A DNA stretch of 54,054 nucleotides from Actinomycetota bacterium (GTDB lineage: Bacteria; Actinomycetota; Thermoleophilia; Miltoncostaeales; Miltoncostaeaceae): contig VGCE01000003.1 in NCBI GenBank assembly GCA_016870155.1, positions 1 through 54,054 on the forward strand, in the 5' to 3' direction. Of this stretch, positions 1 to 9,308 are shown one piece after another. The translations under genes and the position numbers were made by a program. The first letter of the stretch is position 1; each line of letters starts with the position of its first letter. Below the pieces are notes generated by a model that was given only the letters and a program-made list of their open reading frames with translations, searched no databases and had not been told where the DNA came from.

Positions 1-1290
1 CGTTGTGTAGTCCTGCGCGAAGTCGGCCATGGCGTCGTCGAACTGCGTGCCGGTGCCGAGGTAGCCGGCGATCACGCCGGCATCTCCCGACCGGGCGTGG
101 GCTTGTGCGAGCGTGCCTCCGCAGAGGCCGGCGTAGTCGGCGAGGATGCCCGCCGACATCGCGGCCACGTCAGCCGACCCCTTCATGTCGCGCAGCTGGC
201 GCACGTAGAACTGCTTCCGGTTGATGCCGGTATACCACCCCAGGAAGATGTCGCTGGCCGCCTGCATGAGGCGCTGGCCCTCCACCACGCGCTGCCCCTG
301 GTGGGGGTACGGGCTCGCGCCCGCGTGCGGCGCCAGCACTGATGCCCGTGCCTCCTTCATCTGCAGGAAGAGCGGGTCGCCGGTGTCACGCCCGATCAGC
401 AGCGCGATGCGGGCGTCGGTGCCCACCGACCCCACGCCAACCACCTTGCGCGCGGTATCTGCGAACTCGTAGCGGTCGAAGAGCCGCTTGCGGTCGTCCG
501 ACAGCGTGTCGCGGTAGCGGCCGCTGATGATCTTCACGGTCTCGTCCAGGGGCCGCTCCAGCGCCACGTGGCGCACCAGCGGCGGCTGGTCCTTGATGCG
601 CACGTGCCCGCCCTTGGTCTCGGTGCCGAGCTTCATGAGGGCCTGCAGGTTGCCGCGCTTCTCGGTCTTGCTGACGCTCGCGCTGAAGGCCGTGCGACGC
701 CTCGGATCACCGATGAGGGCCTCGATCCCCGCCATGTCCACCCGGGCGTACCAGATGTCGAGGTTGGTCATCGCCGACAGCGCGTCCATGCGGGTGCGGT
801 AGGCGCTCATGGCCGCGCGCACGGCCACGCGGGCCTCCTTGGCCGAGAACCCGTTGTCGTGGGCGGCCACGTAGATGCTGGCGGCCAGGCGCTTGGTGTC
901 CCATTCGAAGGGCGCCTCGAGGGTCTCGTCGAAGTCGTTGACGTCGAACACCAGGTTGCGCTCGGGCGTGCCGTAGACGCCGAAGTTGAGCAGGTGGCAG
1001 TCACCGCAGCACTGCACGCGGATGCCCGTGGTGGGCTGGCCGACGATGTCGCGGGCCATCACGGCGGCGGATCCCCTGAGGAAGGTGAGCGGCGACACCG
1101 ACATGCGCCCGTACCGGATGGGCACGAGCTCGGCGATGCGCACCTTGTCCTGCGCGGCCAGCACCTTGAGCGGGTCGAACCGCCGTGCGGGCGGCGTGAA
1201 CCCGGCGAGGGCCGACCGGGGGATGACCTTGCGCAGCGCGCGGCCTGCGGCGCGGCGCTCGGCGGGGGTGGGTGGCATGGGGATGCTCAT
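1..1290 (-). CDS. DUF2252 domain protein, partial (C-terminus beyond window)
   Basis: The reverse strand is open from an ATG at 1290 to the window edge (430 codons, no stop), so the C-terminus is missing. The protein reads as a DUF2252 family member. Near residue 85 it has a Cys-Cys-Gly-Asp-Cys-His-Leu-Leu-Asn-Phe-Gly run, followed by Val-Phe-Asp-Val-Asn-Asp-Phe-Asp-Glu-Thr, both typical of the family. DUF2252 proteins resemble kinase/aminoglycoside phosphotransferase folds (established); their substrate is unknown. The start at 1290 gives the extension MSIPMPPTPAERR; ATG at 1278 is the alternative. No clear Shine-Dalgarno is seen. It lies upstream of isocitrate lyase on the other side of a 70-bp gap. 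Family assignment is secure, function is not. Confidence 0.85.
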   Translation of the reverse strand, partial: MSIPMPPTPAERRAAGRALRKVIPRSALAGFTPPARRFDPLKVLAAQDKVRIAELVPIRYGRMSVSPLTFLRGSAAVMARDIVGQPTTGIRVQCCGDCHLLNFGVYGTPERNLVFDVNDFDETLEAPFEWDTKRLAASIYVAAHDNGFSAKEARVAVRAAMSAYRTRMDALSAMTNLDIWYARVDMAGIEALIGDPRRRTAFSASVSKTEKRGNLQALMKLGTETKGGHVRIKDQPPLVRHVALERPLDETVKIISGRYRDTLSDDRKRLFDRYEFADTARKVVGVGSVGTDARIALLIGRDTGDPLFLQMKEARASVLAPHAGASPYPHQGQRVVEGQRLMQAASDIFLGWYTGINRKQFYVRQLRDMKGSADVAAMSAGILADYAGLCGGTLAQAHARSGDAGVIAGYLGTGTQFDDAMADFAQDYTT

Positions 1291-1360
1291 GCCCGAAACG
1301 TAGCGGCCCCGCCCCGGATTGCCCGGAGCGGGGCTGCGGGACCTGCGAATGCCACCGGCG

Positions 1361-3625
1361 CTACTTGCTGCCGCCGCCTTCGATGAGGGCCTGGCGGCTG
1401 GTCGAGTCGGGCGTGACCATCGCGGCCACCATGTCGCCGTTGATCTCGGCCACGATGATGTCGCCCACCTCGTCGTGCGACGAGCTGAACAGCCCGCGGC
1501 GCACCATGGCGTCCGCCGCGTTGTGGTTGTCCTCGGTGGGCGTGAGGTAGTGGATCGACGCGGCCTTGTAGCGGTGGATGAGGAACAGGTGCATGAGCGT
1601 CATGAGGCGCTTGCGGCGCAGGCTGAGGTCGAACGTGTTCTGGTCACGCACCGACAGGAACACGCGGCCCGCGCGGTCCTCCATGACGTTGAAGACGATG
1701 TTCGCCGCCTTCTCGCCGGATCCGTTGGAGATGGACAGCTCGAGGATCTCCGACCCCGGGCTGTGCGGGCGCAGCGACACCGCGAGGTCGTCGCTGATGC
1801 CGTTGTGCTCCCTCCAGGGGCCGATCCACTCGGCCAGCACCTTTGGCGGCACCTCGGTCTGCATCAGGTGCTGGTGCTGGGTGCTGCCCGCGCCCATGGC
1901 CTTGGTGGTGGCTGTCTGGCCGGTGATGGCCGCCAGGGCGGCGTCGCCGCGCGGGCCACCCACCAGGGTCTGCGGGGTGCGGTAGGGCGACTCCAGCAGG
2001 CGGAAGCGGCGCTGCAGGCGCGCCAGCGCGAGCATGCCGTCCTCCTTGAGGGAGTGCGAGAACTCCTCGGCGGCGAGGCCGTCGATCTGGTGGCCGCCGT
2101 AGGTGATGAAGTTGAAGACGAAGCCCATCTTCCCGATCTCCGCCGGGAAGGCCCGCATCTCGTCGTCGTCCATGCCGGTGGTGTCCCAGTTGAACGACGG
2201 CGACAGGTTGTACGCCAGCATCTGGTCGGGGTAGACGGCGTGGATGGCGTCGGCGAACTCCTTGGCGTCCGCCAGGTCGGGCGTCTTGGTCTCCATCCAG
2301 AGGATGTCGGCGTAGGGCGCCACGGCCAGCGACTTCGCCAGCGCGTACGGGATGCCGCCGCGGATCTGGAAGTAGCCCTCGGGCGTCTTTGCCAGATCGG
2401 CGCTCCAGTCCACCTCGATGCCCATCTCGCGGGCCTTCTGGCGGATCTGGTACCAGCCGGCGCGGTGCGAGAAGTCGTTCCAGTCGTCGACGGTCATGCC
2501 GACGTCCATGCCCTCGTCGGCGCGGAACTGAATGGCCTCGGCCACGGCCTCAGCCAGCGTCGAGAGCTTGGCGCCGGCCTCCCACTCGGCGAGGAACGCG
2601 TCGGCCGCCGCGTCGAGGGTGTCCTCGGGCAGGGCGTCCGGGTCGGCCAGGTGGGCCGTGGCGATGTCGGCCACCTCGGCGGCCACGCCCGAGCCCTGCA
2701 GCCAGGCGTCAGCCTCGGCCTGCTCCTCGGCCGGCACTGCATACAGCAGGTGGCCGTTGAGCTCCTCGATGCCGGCGTCGTGCAGCTGCTTGATGACGCC
2801 CAGGAACCCCGCGCGGTACGCCGGCACCGCGGTGCCGTTCACGCCCAGGATGAACGGCTGGTCGCGCTCGTCGCCACAGCCGTCCAGCAGGTTGGCGGCC
2901 TCGGCGTCGGTGCGGCACACGACGATGCCGGGCACCTCCATGACGTCCAACTGGAATCGGGCCGACGACGCGCGCTTGATCTGCTCGTCGCTGGGCACCA
3001 GCACCTTGCCGCCCTGGTGGCCGCACTTCTTGGCGCCGGGCTTCTGGTCCTCGATGTGGTAGCCGGGCACGCCCACCTCGACGAAGCGCCGCACGAGGTT
3101 GCGCACGTGGGCGTCGCCGCCGTGACCGGTGTCGGCGTCGGCGATGATGAACGGGCGGAAGTCCACCTCGGGGGTGGCCTCGCGCTCGGCCGCGCTCATG
3201 TGGGCGCGCATGTAGGTCTGGTTCTTGTCGGCCGTCAGCAGCGCGCGCACGATGGCCGCGGCCTCATCCGGCACCTGCGAGAGCGGGTACGACGCCAGGT
3301 CCGGGCCCGGATCCTCGTTGATGGACCCCTTGGCGCTGGTGGCCCAGCCGCCGAGGTAGATGCCCTCGATGCCGGCGCGCTTCTGGGCTACCGCCTGGCC
3401 GGGGGAGTACGGCCCGTAGGTGGTGATCGACTTGCCCTCGCTGAACAGCTCGCGCAGGCGGGCGTAGAAGCCCTCCGCGGCCTCGCGGGCCACGGTGTAG
3501 TCCTGGGCGATGGTGCCCTTCTGCTCGGCGACCATGCGCGCGGAGTAAATGCGGTTGATGTCCGCGAAGCGCGGGGACTGCATGTACTCCTGGGTCTTGT
3601 GGACCTCGGCGTCGAATGCCGACAT
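1361..3625 (-). CDS. aceA: isocitrate lyase, large (type 2) form
   Basis: Isocitrate lyase splits isocitrate to glyoxylate and succinate, the first step of the glyoxylate shunt, in the cytosol. The 754-residue product carries the catalytic Lys-Lys-Cys-Gly-His motif at about residues 198-202, preceded by ADADTGHGG (metal and substrate site) and HIEDQKPG. The length matches the long ICL2 class of mycobacteria (about 760 residues) rather than the 430-residue bacterial ICL1; the extra sequence lies in the middle and C-terminal third. The start is supported by an AAGGAAGG ribosome site directly upstream. No malate synthase is in the window. Family is certain; the ICL2 subtype rests on length and known ICL2 architecture. 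Confidence 0.93.
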   Translation of the reverse strand: MSAFDAEVHKTQEYMQSPRFADINRIYSARMVAEQKGTIAQDYTVAREAAEGFYARLRELFSEGKSITTYGPYSPGQAVAQKRAGIEGIYLGGWATSAKGSINEDPGPDLASYPLSQVPDEAAAIVRALLTADKNQTYMRAHMSAAEREATPEVDFRPFIIADADTGHGGDAHVRNLVRRFVEVGVPGYHIEDQKPGAKKCGHQGGKVLVPSDEQIKRASSARFQLDVMEVPGIVVCRTDAEAANLLDGCGDERDQPFILGVNGTAVPAYRAGFLGVIKQLHDAGIEELNGHLLYAVPAEEQAEADAWLQGSGVAAEVADIATAHLADPDALPEDTLDAAADAFLAEWEAGAKLSTLAEAVAEAIQFRADEGMDVGMTVDDWNDFSHRAGWYQIRQKAREMGIEVDWSADLAKTPEGYFQIRGGIPYALAKSLAVAPYADILWMETKTPDLADAKEFADAIHAVYPDQMLAYNLSPSFNWDTTGMDDDEMRAFPAEIGKMGFVFNFITYGGHQIDGLAAEEFSHSLKEDGMLALARLQRRFRLLESPYRTPQTLVGGPRGDAALAAITGQTATTKAMGAGSTQHQHLMQTEVPPKVLAEWIGPWREHNGISDDLAVSLRPHSPGSEILELSISNGSGEKAANIVFNVMEDRAGRVFLSVRDQNTFDLSLRRKRLMTLMHLFLIHRYKAASIHYLTPTEDNHNAADAMVRRGLFSSSHDEVGDIIVAEINGDMVAAMVTPDSTSRQALIEGGGSK

Positions 3626-3825
3626 GAACCTTCCTTGTCTGTGGACTGCTGGGGACCGGGCATTCTAAGCAGGGTCCGGACTGCGGAGGCCTTCCGGCAC
3701 GCCGCAGCCCCGGAGGGTGGGTCGGGAAAGGGTCTTATGTCCCGGAGCGCCCACGAGTATGCCGTCGCGACCCGGCGCGTACGATCGGCGCGCGCCCCGT
3801 ACGTGCCCCCATGGAGGTCTATCGC

Positions 3826-4238
3826 ATGCGCACGTCCCTCATCGCCCTCGCCGCCGCCGGCGCCATCGCAGTCTTTCCCGCTGCCGCGCTCGGCGGCGTG
3901 GCCGTCGATCTGGGCATCCGGTCCAAGCAGCTCCTTCCGATGAAGATCGGCACGCCCACCGCCACGCTCACCACCGGTGGCAGCGTGGTGAAGGTGGTGG
4001 TGTAGATCACCGCCACCGGCAACCAGGGCGTCAGCAAGCCCGTGGAGCTCGAGGTCTGCGCGCCGTGGGCTGCGAGGATGCCAGCGTGTCGGTGAAGGGC
4101 AACGGCGCGAAGAAGGGCACCGTCAACTTCATGCTCACCAGTACCGTGCAGGGCCCGGTGGAGGTGTCGCTGCAGATGACCGCCCAGACCCAGGCGTTCC
4201 GCACCGTGCTGAAGACCGCCACGGTGACGGCGTCGTAG
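3826..4238 (+). pseudogene. broken gene for a small secreted protein
   Basis: A GGAGG ribosome site at 3813 precedes ATG 3826, which begins a signal peptide (MRTSLIALAAAGAIAVFPAA). The frame stops at TAG 4003-4005. Coding sense continues in the same frame (ITATGNQGVSKPVELEVCAP) to about 4063, then moves to another frame (GCEDASVSVKGNG...) that runs to a stop ending at 4238. One nonsense change (CAG to TAG would restore Gln) plus one small indel would give a continuous secreted protein of about 136 residues with a beta-rich body. Its TAGTG end overlaps the GTG start of the next gene, as in an intact operon. This is either a recent pseudogene or two sequence errors. Confidence 0.7.
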
Positions 4239-5107
4239 TGATCGACCTCGCGCTCGGCGCGTTGCGTTCCGCCGCGGGGCTCGGGGTCGCCGGCAACTTC
4301 GCCGGCCACCTCGAGCAGGCGGGCGAGGCCGCCGACTTCGCCAACGTGGTTCCGACGACGACGGAGGCGCCCAAGGGAATTTTCCCCTGGTACGTGCCGG
4401 GGCGCGACGGCCAACTGGGGGTGTTCCCCGTCACGCACGACCTGCTGGTGCTGCCCGACCAACCGGGGGTGGACCTGCAGATCGAGCCCGAGGTGGGGCT
4501 CATCGCGCGGCTGGGCTACGACGCCCGGGGCCGCGTCGAGGCCATCGTGCCCGAGGCCGTCGCCGCGTGGAACGACTGCAGCATCCGTCGCGAGGGCGCC
4601 CGCAAGATCAGCGACAAGAAGAACTGGGGCCCGGCGTCGAAGGGCGTGGCCGCGCGAGGGTTCGCGGTGCGCGATATCGACCCGGCCGGCGGCCTGGCGG
4701 GCCTGCGCATCGCGTCGTTCGTGCGGCGCGGGGGAGAGGCGCATGAGTACGGCGTGGACAGCCCCGCGGCCAGCTACTCGTATGCGGGCAGCACGCTCAT
4801 CGACTGGATGATCGACCGCCTGCGCGAGCAGGAGGGATCAGACGACACCCCGCTCGAGCCGGTGGGCGACTATCTCGCGGCCGCGGGATACCCGGGCAGC
4901 ACGCTCATCGGCATCGGCGCCACCCGCTACACGCCGTTCGGCGAGAGCACCTACCTGGTGGCTGGCGACGAGAGCATCGTCGTGGTGTACGACGAGCGCG
5001 CCTCCTCGCCCGCCCGCGTGCGCGATGCGGTGCTGGCGGGCGAGGAGGACTCCCTCGATCGTGCCTCGCTGCTGGTGCAGCGAGTGGAGGTCAGCGGCAG
5101 GCCTTGA
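4238..5107 (+). CDS. DUF5718 family protein
   Basis: The 289-residue product begins at a GTG overlapping the preceding TAG. Recognisable DUF5718 features are the N-terminal GVAGNFAGHLEQAGEA, then EAPKGIFPWYVPG, QIEPEVGL and NDCSIRREGARKISDKKNWG. The pattern (Gly-Asn-Phe, Glu-Pro-Glu, Ser-Ile-Arg, Lys-Ser) recalls fumarylacetoacetate-hydrolase-like folds, but the true activity is unknown to me. No signal peptide or membrane segment is seen, so it is probably cytosolic. Its last 17 bases overlap the convergent small membrane protein gene. Confidence 0.75.
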   Translation: MIDLALGALRSAAGLGVAGNFAGHLEQAGEAADFANVVPTTTEAPKGIFPWYVPGRDGQLGVFPVTHDLLVLPDQPGVDLQIEPEVGLIARLGYDARGRVEAIVPEAVAAWNDCSIRREGARKISDKKNWGPASKGVAARGFAVRDIDPAGGLAGLRIASFVRRGGEAHEYGVDSPAASYSYAGSTLIDWMIDRLREQEGSDDTPLEPVGDYLAAAGYPGSTLIGIGATRYTPFGESTYLVAGDESIVVVYDERASSPARVRDAVLAGEEDSLDRASLLVQRVEVSGRP

Positions 5108-5396
5108 CACCGAGGCCCTTGGCGAGCTCCTCGCGCACGGCCGCGGGCACCGAGCCGTCGCGGATCACCTCGATGGTCTCGTTCGCCTCGCCCGGGTCGG
5201 CGGCGAACTGCGAATAGTTGACGGCCCCGCGCGCCTCGTCGATGTGGTGCTGCACCGCCCACGACGTGGGGGCCATCCCGGGCAGGAACCCGATGCGCAC
5301 GCCGAAGACGATGGCGAGGATCACCAGCACCAGGGCGATGACGGCGATGACCCAGTGGCGTCGGAGTGCGGACAGGCGGGTGCGGATGGCGTTCAT
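5091..5396 (-). CDS. small single-pass membrane protein
   Basis: This 101-residue protein has a basic N-terminus (MNAIRTRLSALRRHW), one strong hydrophobic helix at about residues 15-37, and a soluble tail of about 60 residues, probably outside the membrane. The tail is acidic and helical with one Cys near the end. I do not recognise the family. It overlaps the convergent DUF5718 gene tail by 17 bp and lies divergently 59 bp from the next secreted-protein gene. Its coding quality (clear N-in topology, codon use like the neighbours) supports a real gene. Confidence 0.6.
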   Translation of the reverse strand: MNAIRTRLSALRRHWVIAVIALVLVILAIVFGVRIGFLPGMAPTSWAVQHHIDEARGAVNYSQFAADPGEANETIEVIRDGSVPAAVREELAKGLGVKACR

Positions 5397-5455
5397 GCCC
5401 CGACGCTGGCGAGCGAGGCGTACTATGACCTCTTTACCCGACCTGGAGGATCACC

Positions 5456-6256
5456 GTGAGACGACTCCCTGCCCTCGCCGTTTCCGGCGCCGTCGCGCTC
5501 GGCATCGCGGCCACCCCGGCCCTCACCGCTCCGAAGGCCAACAAGGCCAGCGCCGCGCAGCTGGCCGCCATGGCCAAGGCGGTGCAGAGCTCGCCCGTGG
5601 CCGGCATGAACGAGGTGCCCACCTCCAACTACGCCGTGCGCAACGGCATGGTGTACGCGGGGTCGTCGTACTGGGGGAAGGTGTCCATCGCCAGCAAGTC
5701 CGACACCTTCCAGGGCGCCACCGCCGTGCTGGTGCGCCCGGCCGGCGGCTCGGCATGGACCGTGGTGGACGTCGGCACATCCGACACCGGCTGCTGGGTG
5801 GCGCCCGTGGGCGTGGCCGCGGCCTTCAAGCTGGGTGGGGCCACCTGCGGCATCGGCGATGGCTACATGGCCGCCCCGCAGAGCCTCAAGAACCCCACGC
5901 TCACCGGGTACCAGCTCACCATGCGGTTCTTCAACTACCTCAACCCGCAGAACCAGTCGAAGCTCGAGGCCTTCCTCGCCGATGGCTTCCTCATCCAGCG
6001 CGCCAACAACACCGCTGCGAACAAGGCCGCCTACCTGGCGAACCACCCCACCTACAACGACGCGGTGTTGCGGGTGGACAACGCCAACTATGGCGACGGC
6101 CTGCTCACCGTTGGCGGAGTGAACTGGCAGACCACGGTGCCCAACACCTACGTGCCGGTGCTCTACACCTACGCATGGGTGGACGGCGCCTGGCAGCTGC
6201 TGTCGTTCGCGCGGTTCGCGCCCTCGGCCACGCTGCCGCCGCCCGCGACCAGCTAG
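5456..6256 (+). CDS. secreted protein with possible NTF2-like C-terminal domain
   Basis: Translation starts at GTG 5456 behind a GGAGG site (5445). Residues 1-25 are a signal peptide ending near ALTAPKA. The mature protein of about 240 residues contains one pair of Cys residues (TGCWVAP and ATCGIGDG) that could form a disulfide. The C-terminal half (from about residue 150), ending in VDGAWQLLSFARFAP, has the helix-then-sheet feel of an NTF2/SnoaL-like domain. That resemblance is weak and inferred by eye. The exported location is well supported; function is unknown. Confidence 0.6.
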   Translation: MRRLPALAVSGAVALGIAATPALTAPKANKASAAQLAAMAKAVQSSPVAGMNEVPTSNYAVRNGMVYAGSSYWGKVSIASKSDTFQGATAVLVRPAGGSAWTVVDVGTSDTGCWVAPVGVAAAFKLGGATCGIGDGYMAAPQSLKNPTLTGYQLTMRFFNYLNPQNQSKLEAFLADGFLIQRANNTAANKAAYLANHPTYNDAVLRVDNANYGDGLLTVGGVNWQTTVPNTYVPVLYTYAWVDGAWQLLSFARFAPSATLPPPATS

Positions 6257-6423
6257 CGCGGTCACTTCGCATCGGCGCGGAGGCGGTCACCCGCGAGGTG
6301 GCCGTCTCCGCCGCCCGGCGTCAGGTGGCGCCGCGCGCCCGCGCGTGCTTGCATGGCGGGCCGCGCTGGCGCGCCACCTGCATAAGCGGAGTGCGTGCGC
6401 CGCATAAGCCATACTCAGGACGC

Positions 6424-7113
6424 ATGCCCGACCGCAATCCGTTCCCCTTCACGCCCGCCGAGGCGGAGGACCTCACCGCCGACGAGATCGTCGCCGCGGC
6501 CATCACGGCGTTCCACCCGCGCATGGCCATCGCGTGCTCGTTCCAGCAGGAGGAGGCCGTGATCCTCGACATGGCGTTCGCGGTGCGGCCCGACGTGCGC
6601 GTGTTCGCGCTCGACACGGGCTTCCTCTTCCCCGAGACCTACGCCACCTGGCGGGCCTACGAGGATCGCTACGGCATCACCATCGAGGCCTACCGCGGGC
6701 CGAGCCCCGAGGAGCAGGCGGCCGAGTACGGCGACCGCCTGTGGGAGCGCGACCCCAACCAGTGCTGCGCCATCCGCAAGGTGGAGCCGCTCGGCCGCGC
6801 GCTGGCCGATCTCGACGGCTGGATCACCGGGCTTCGCCGCGACCAGGCGCCCACCCGCGCGGGCACGCGCAAGGTGGAGTTCGACGAGGCCCGCGGCAAC
6901 TGGAAGATCAGCCCGCTGGCCGACTGGACCGAGGACCAGGTGTGGGCGCGCATCCGCGAGCGCGACCTCATCGTGAACCCGCTTCACGCCCAGGGCTACG
7001 CCAGCATCGGCTGCACCTACTGCACCAAGCCGGGCACCGGCCGCGAGGGCCGCTGGGCGAACCTCGAGAAGACCGAGTGCGGCCTGCACCCTGCCGGGGG
7101 CCCCGCCCAGTGA
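6424..7113 (+). CDS. cysH: adenylyl-sulfate (APS) reductase, iron-sulfur type
   Basis: This 229-residue enzyme reduces APS to sulfite and AMP in assimilatory sulfate reduction. Seen in the sequence: the nucleotide-binding start ACSFQQEEAVILD; the first cysteine pair in NQCCAIRKVEPL; the arginine loop GLRRDQAPTR; and the second pair in GCTYCT followed by ECGLH, which carries the catalytic Cys. The two Cys pairs that hold a 4Fe-4S cluster mark APS-type rather than PAPS-type reductase (established for the family). Consistent with this, no APS kinase is fused or nearby. It is the first gene of cysH-cysD-cysN and its stop overlaps the cysD GTG. Confidence 0.94.
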   Translation: MPDRNPFPFTPAEAEDLTADEIVAAAITAFHPRMAIACSFQQEEAVILDMAFAVRPDVRVFALDTGFLFPETYATWRAYEDRYGITIEAYRGPSPEEQAAEYGDRLWERDPNQCCAIRKVEPLGRALADLDGWITGLRRDQAPTRAGTRKVEFDEARGNWKISPLADWTEDQVWARIRERDLIVNPLHAQGYASIGCTYCTKPGTGREGRWANLEKTECGLHPAGGPAQ

Positions 7114-8021
7114 GCACCATCACCGAACTCTCCACCCTCGACGTGCTCGAGGCCGAGGCCGTGCACATCATCCGCGAGTGCGCCGCCGAGTGCGAGCGCC
7201 CCGTGCTGCTGTTCAGCGGCGGCAAGGACAGCATCGTGCTGGCACATCTGGCCACCAAGGCCTTCGCGCCCGCCGGCCTGCCATTCCCGCTCATGCACGT
7301 GGATACCGGCCACAACTTTCCCGAGGTCATCGAGTACCGCGACTGGTACGTGGGCGAGATCGACGAGCGGCTGATCGTGGCGAGCGTGGAGGAGTCCATC
7401 GCACAGGGTCGCGTGCAGGACGAGACCGGACCGCGCGCCAGCCGCAACCGCCTGCAGACCACCACGCTGCTCGATGCCATCGCCGAGCACCAGTTCGACG
7501 CCTGCTTCGGCGGCGCCCGCCGCGACGAGGAGCGCGCCCGCGCGAAGGAGCGGGTGTTCAGCCACCGCGACATGTTCGGCCAGTGGGACCCCCGCAACCA
7601 GCGCCCCGAGCCCTGGTCGATCTACAACACCAAGCTGCGCAAGGGCGAGCACTTCCGGGTGTTCCCGCTCAGCAACTGGACCGAGATCGACATCTGGGCG
7701 TACATCCAGCGCGAGGGCCTGGCGCTGCCCAGCATCTACTTCTCGCACCAGCGTGAGGTGTTCGTGCGCGACGGCATGCTCATGGCGGCCGCCGACTTCG
7801 TGGAGCGGCTGCCCGGCGAGGAGGTGTTCACCGAGACCGTGCGCTTCCGCACCGTGGGTGACGCCACCTGCACCGCCTGCACGCTCAGCACCGCCGCCAC
7901 GGTGGAGCAGGTGCTGGCCGAGACCCGCGAGAGCGACGTGAGCGAGCGGGGCGCCAGCCGCGCCGACGACAAGACCAGTGAGGCCGCCATGGAAGACCGC
8001 AAGCGCGGGGGCTACTTCTAG
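7110..8021 (+). CDS. cysD: sulfate adenylyltransferase subunit 2
   Basis: CysD catalyses adenylyl transfer from ATP to sulfate, driven by GTP hydrolysis on CysN. The GTG start overlaps the cysH stop (GTGA). The 303-residue protein has the PP-loop LLFSGGKDSIVLAHLA near residue 31, the family segments HVDTGHNFPEVIEYRD and FGGARRDEERARAKER, and the characteristic end RKRGGYF. Length matches the family (about 300). The stop TAG overlaps the cysN GTG, so translation of the pair is coupled as expected for a 1:1 complex. Confidence 0.95.
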   Translation: MSTITELSTLDVLEAEAVHIIRECAAECERPVLLFSGGKDSIVLAHLATKAFAPAGLPFPLMHVDTGHNFPEVIEYRDWYVGEIDERLIVASVEESIAQGRVQDETGPRASRNRLQTTTLLDAIAEHQFDACFGGARRDEERARAKERVFSHRDMFGQWDPRNQRPEPWSIYNTKLRKGEHFRVFPLSNWTEIDIWAYIQREGLALPSIYFSHQREVFVRDGMLMAAADFVERLPGEEVFTETVRFRTVGDATCTACTLSTAATVEQVLAETRESDVSERGASRADDKTSEAAMEDRKRGGYF

Positions 8022-9277
8022 TGCCGGTCGAGAGCCCCATGCTGCATGCGGTGGCCGTGGGGTCGGTGGACGATGGCAAGAGCACGCTGATCGGTCGGCT
8101 GCTGTATGAGACCGGGCACCTCAACGCCGACGAGATCGCCCACGTGGAGGAGGCCTCGCGAAAGCGCGGCCGCAAGTTCCTCGACCTCGCGCTGCTCACC
8201 GACGGCCTTCGCGCCGAGCGCGAGCAGGGCATCACCATCGACGTGGCCTACCGGTCGTTCGACGCCCAGGGCAGGCGAATCCTGCTGGGCGACGCCCCCG
8301 GCCACGAGCAGTACACCCGCAACATGGTCACGGCCGCCGCGGGCGCCGACGTGGCGATCCTGCTGGTTGATGCCAAGAACGGCCTCACCTCGCAGACCCG
8401 CCGGCACCTGGCCATCTGCGCCATGCTCGGCGTGGAGGACGTCATCGCCTGCGTCAACAAGATCGACCTGGTCGACTACGACGAGGGGCGCTTCACCGAG
8501 CTCGCCGACGAGCTGATCGCCGCCTCGGCCGCGGTGGACGGCCCGCGCATCACGGCCATCCCGCTGTCGGCGCTCGAGGGCATCAACATCACCGAGCGAT
8601 CGGACAAGCTCGCGTGGTACTCCGGTCCGACCGTGCTCGAGGTGCTGCACGACCTCGACCGGCTCATCGCGGAAGAGGCCTTCCGCATGCCCGTGCAGTG
8701 GGTGACCCGTCACGACGAGGGCGGCGCCGACATACGCGCGCTGGCCGGCCGCATCACCAGCGGCACGGTGCGCGTGGGGGATGAGATGGTGGCCCTGCCG
8801 AGCGGGAAGTCGTCGACCGTCACCGCCATCGACGTGCTGGGCGAGCATCGCGACCTGGCCAGCGCGCCGCTGAGCGTGGCGCTGCACCTGGCCACCGACA
8901 TCGACGTGAGCCGCGGCGACGTGATCGCCCCGGTGGCCGAGCCGCCGCAGGTAGCCACGCGCGTGAAGGCCACCATCGCGTGGCTGGACGAGGCGCCCCT
9001 CACCGCCCCGGCGCGGCTCGAGGTGCGCCAGAGCGCCCGCCTTGTGCCGGCCATCGTGGAGCAGCTCCACGAGCGCCTCGACCTGGACGCCATGAAGCAC
9101 GAGCAGGCCGACGCGCTGGAGGCCAACGACCTCGGCATCGCCACCCTCGTGCTGGCGCAGCCGCTGGCCGTGGAGCCCTACGCCACCAACCGTGAGATGG
9201 GCTCGCTGGTGCTGGTGGATCCGGGCAGCAATCGCACCGTGGGCGCCGTGATGGTGACCGAGGTCCTGGCGGCCTAG
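8021..9277 (+). CDS. cysN: sulfate adenylyltransferase subunit 1 (GTPase)
   Basis: This 418-residue EF-Tu-like GTPase powers APS formation with CysD. Visible motifs are the P-loop GSVDDGKST at about residues 14-22, switch/G3 motif DAPGHEQY, and G4 NKIDLV, followed by two beta-barrel domains. The length fits CysN alone: there is no C-terminal CysC (APS kinase) extension, in agreement with the APS-type CysH upstream. The GTG start overlaps the cysD stop. It is the last gene of the operon; a new gene starts 31 bp downstream. Sulfite reductase is not in the window. Confidence 0.95.
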   Translation: MPVESPMLHAVAVGSVDDGKSTLIGRLLYETGHLNADEIAHVEEASRKRGRKFLDLALLTDGLRAEREQGITIDVAYRSFDAQGRRILLGDAPGHEQYTRNMVTAAAGADVAILLVDAKNGLTSQTRRHLAICAMLGVEDVIACVNKIDLVDYDEGRFTELADELIAASAAVDGPRITAIPLSALEGINITERSDKLAWYSGPTVLEVLHDLDRLIAEEAFRMPVQWVTRHDEGGADIRALAGRITSGTVRVGDEMVALPSGKSSTVTAIDVLGEHRDLASAPLSVALHLATDIDVSRGDVIAPVAEPPQVATRVKATIAWLDEAPLTAPARLEVRQSARLVPAIVEQLHERLDLDAMKHEQADALEANDLGIATLVLAQPLAVEPYATNREMGSLVLVDPGSNRTVGAVMVTEVLAA

Positions 9278-9308
9278 GTTTTTGACGCCGGGCGGAGTAG
9301 AAAGGCCC

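Noticed and set aside
1319-3943. Long forward open frame opposite isocitrate lyase
   Set aside because: It is antisense to a full, motif-complete isocitrate lyase, has Arg/His/Val-rich shadow composition and no ribosome site.
5091-5262. Alternative reverse frame across the DUF5718 end and the small membrane protein
   Set aside because: The frame giving a clean membrane helix and normal composition was preferred; the other is basic and without features.
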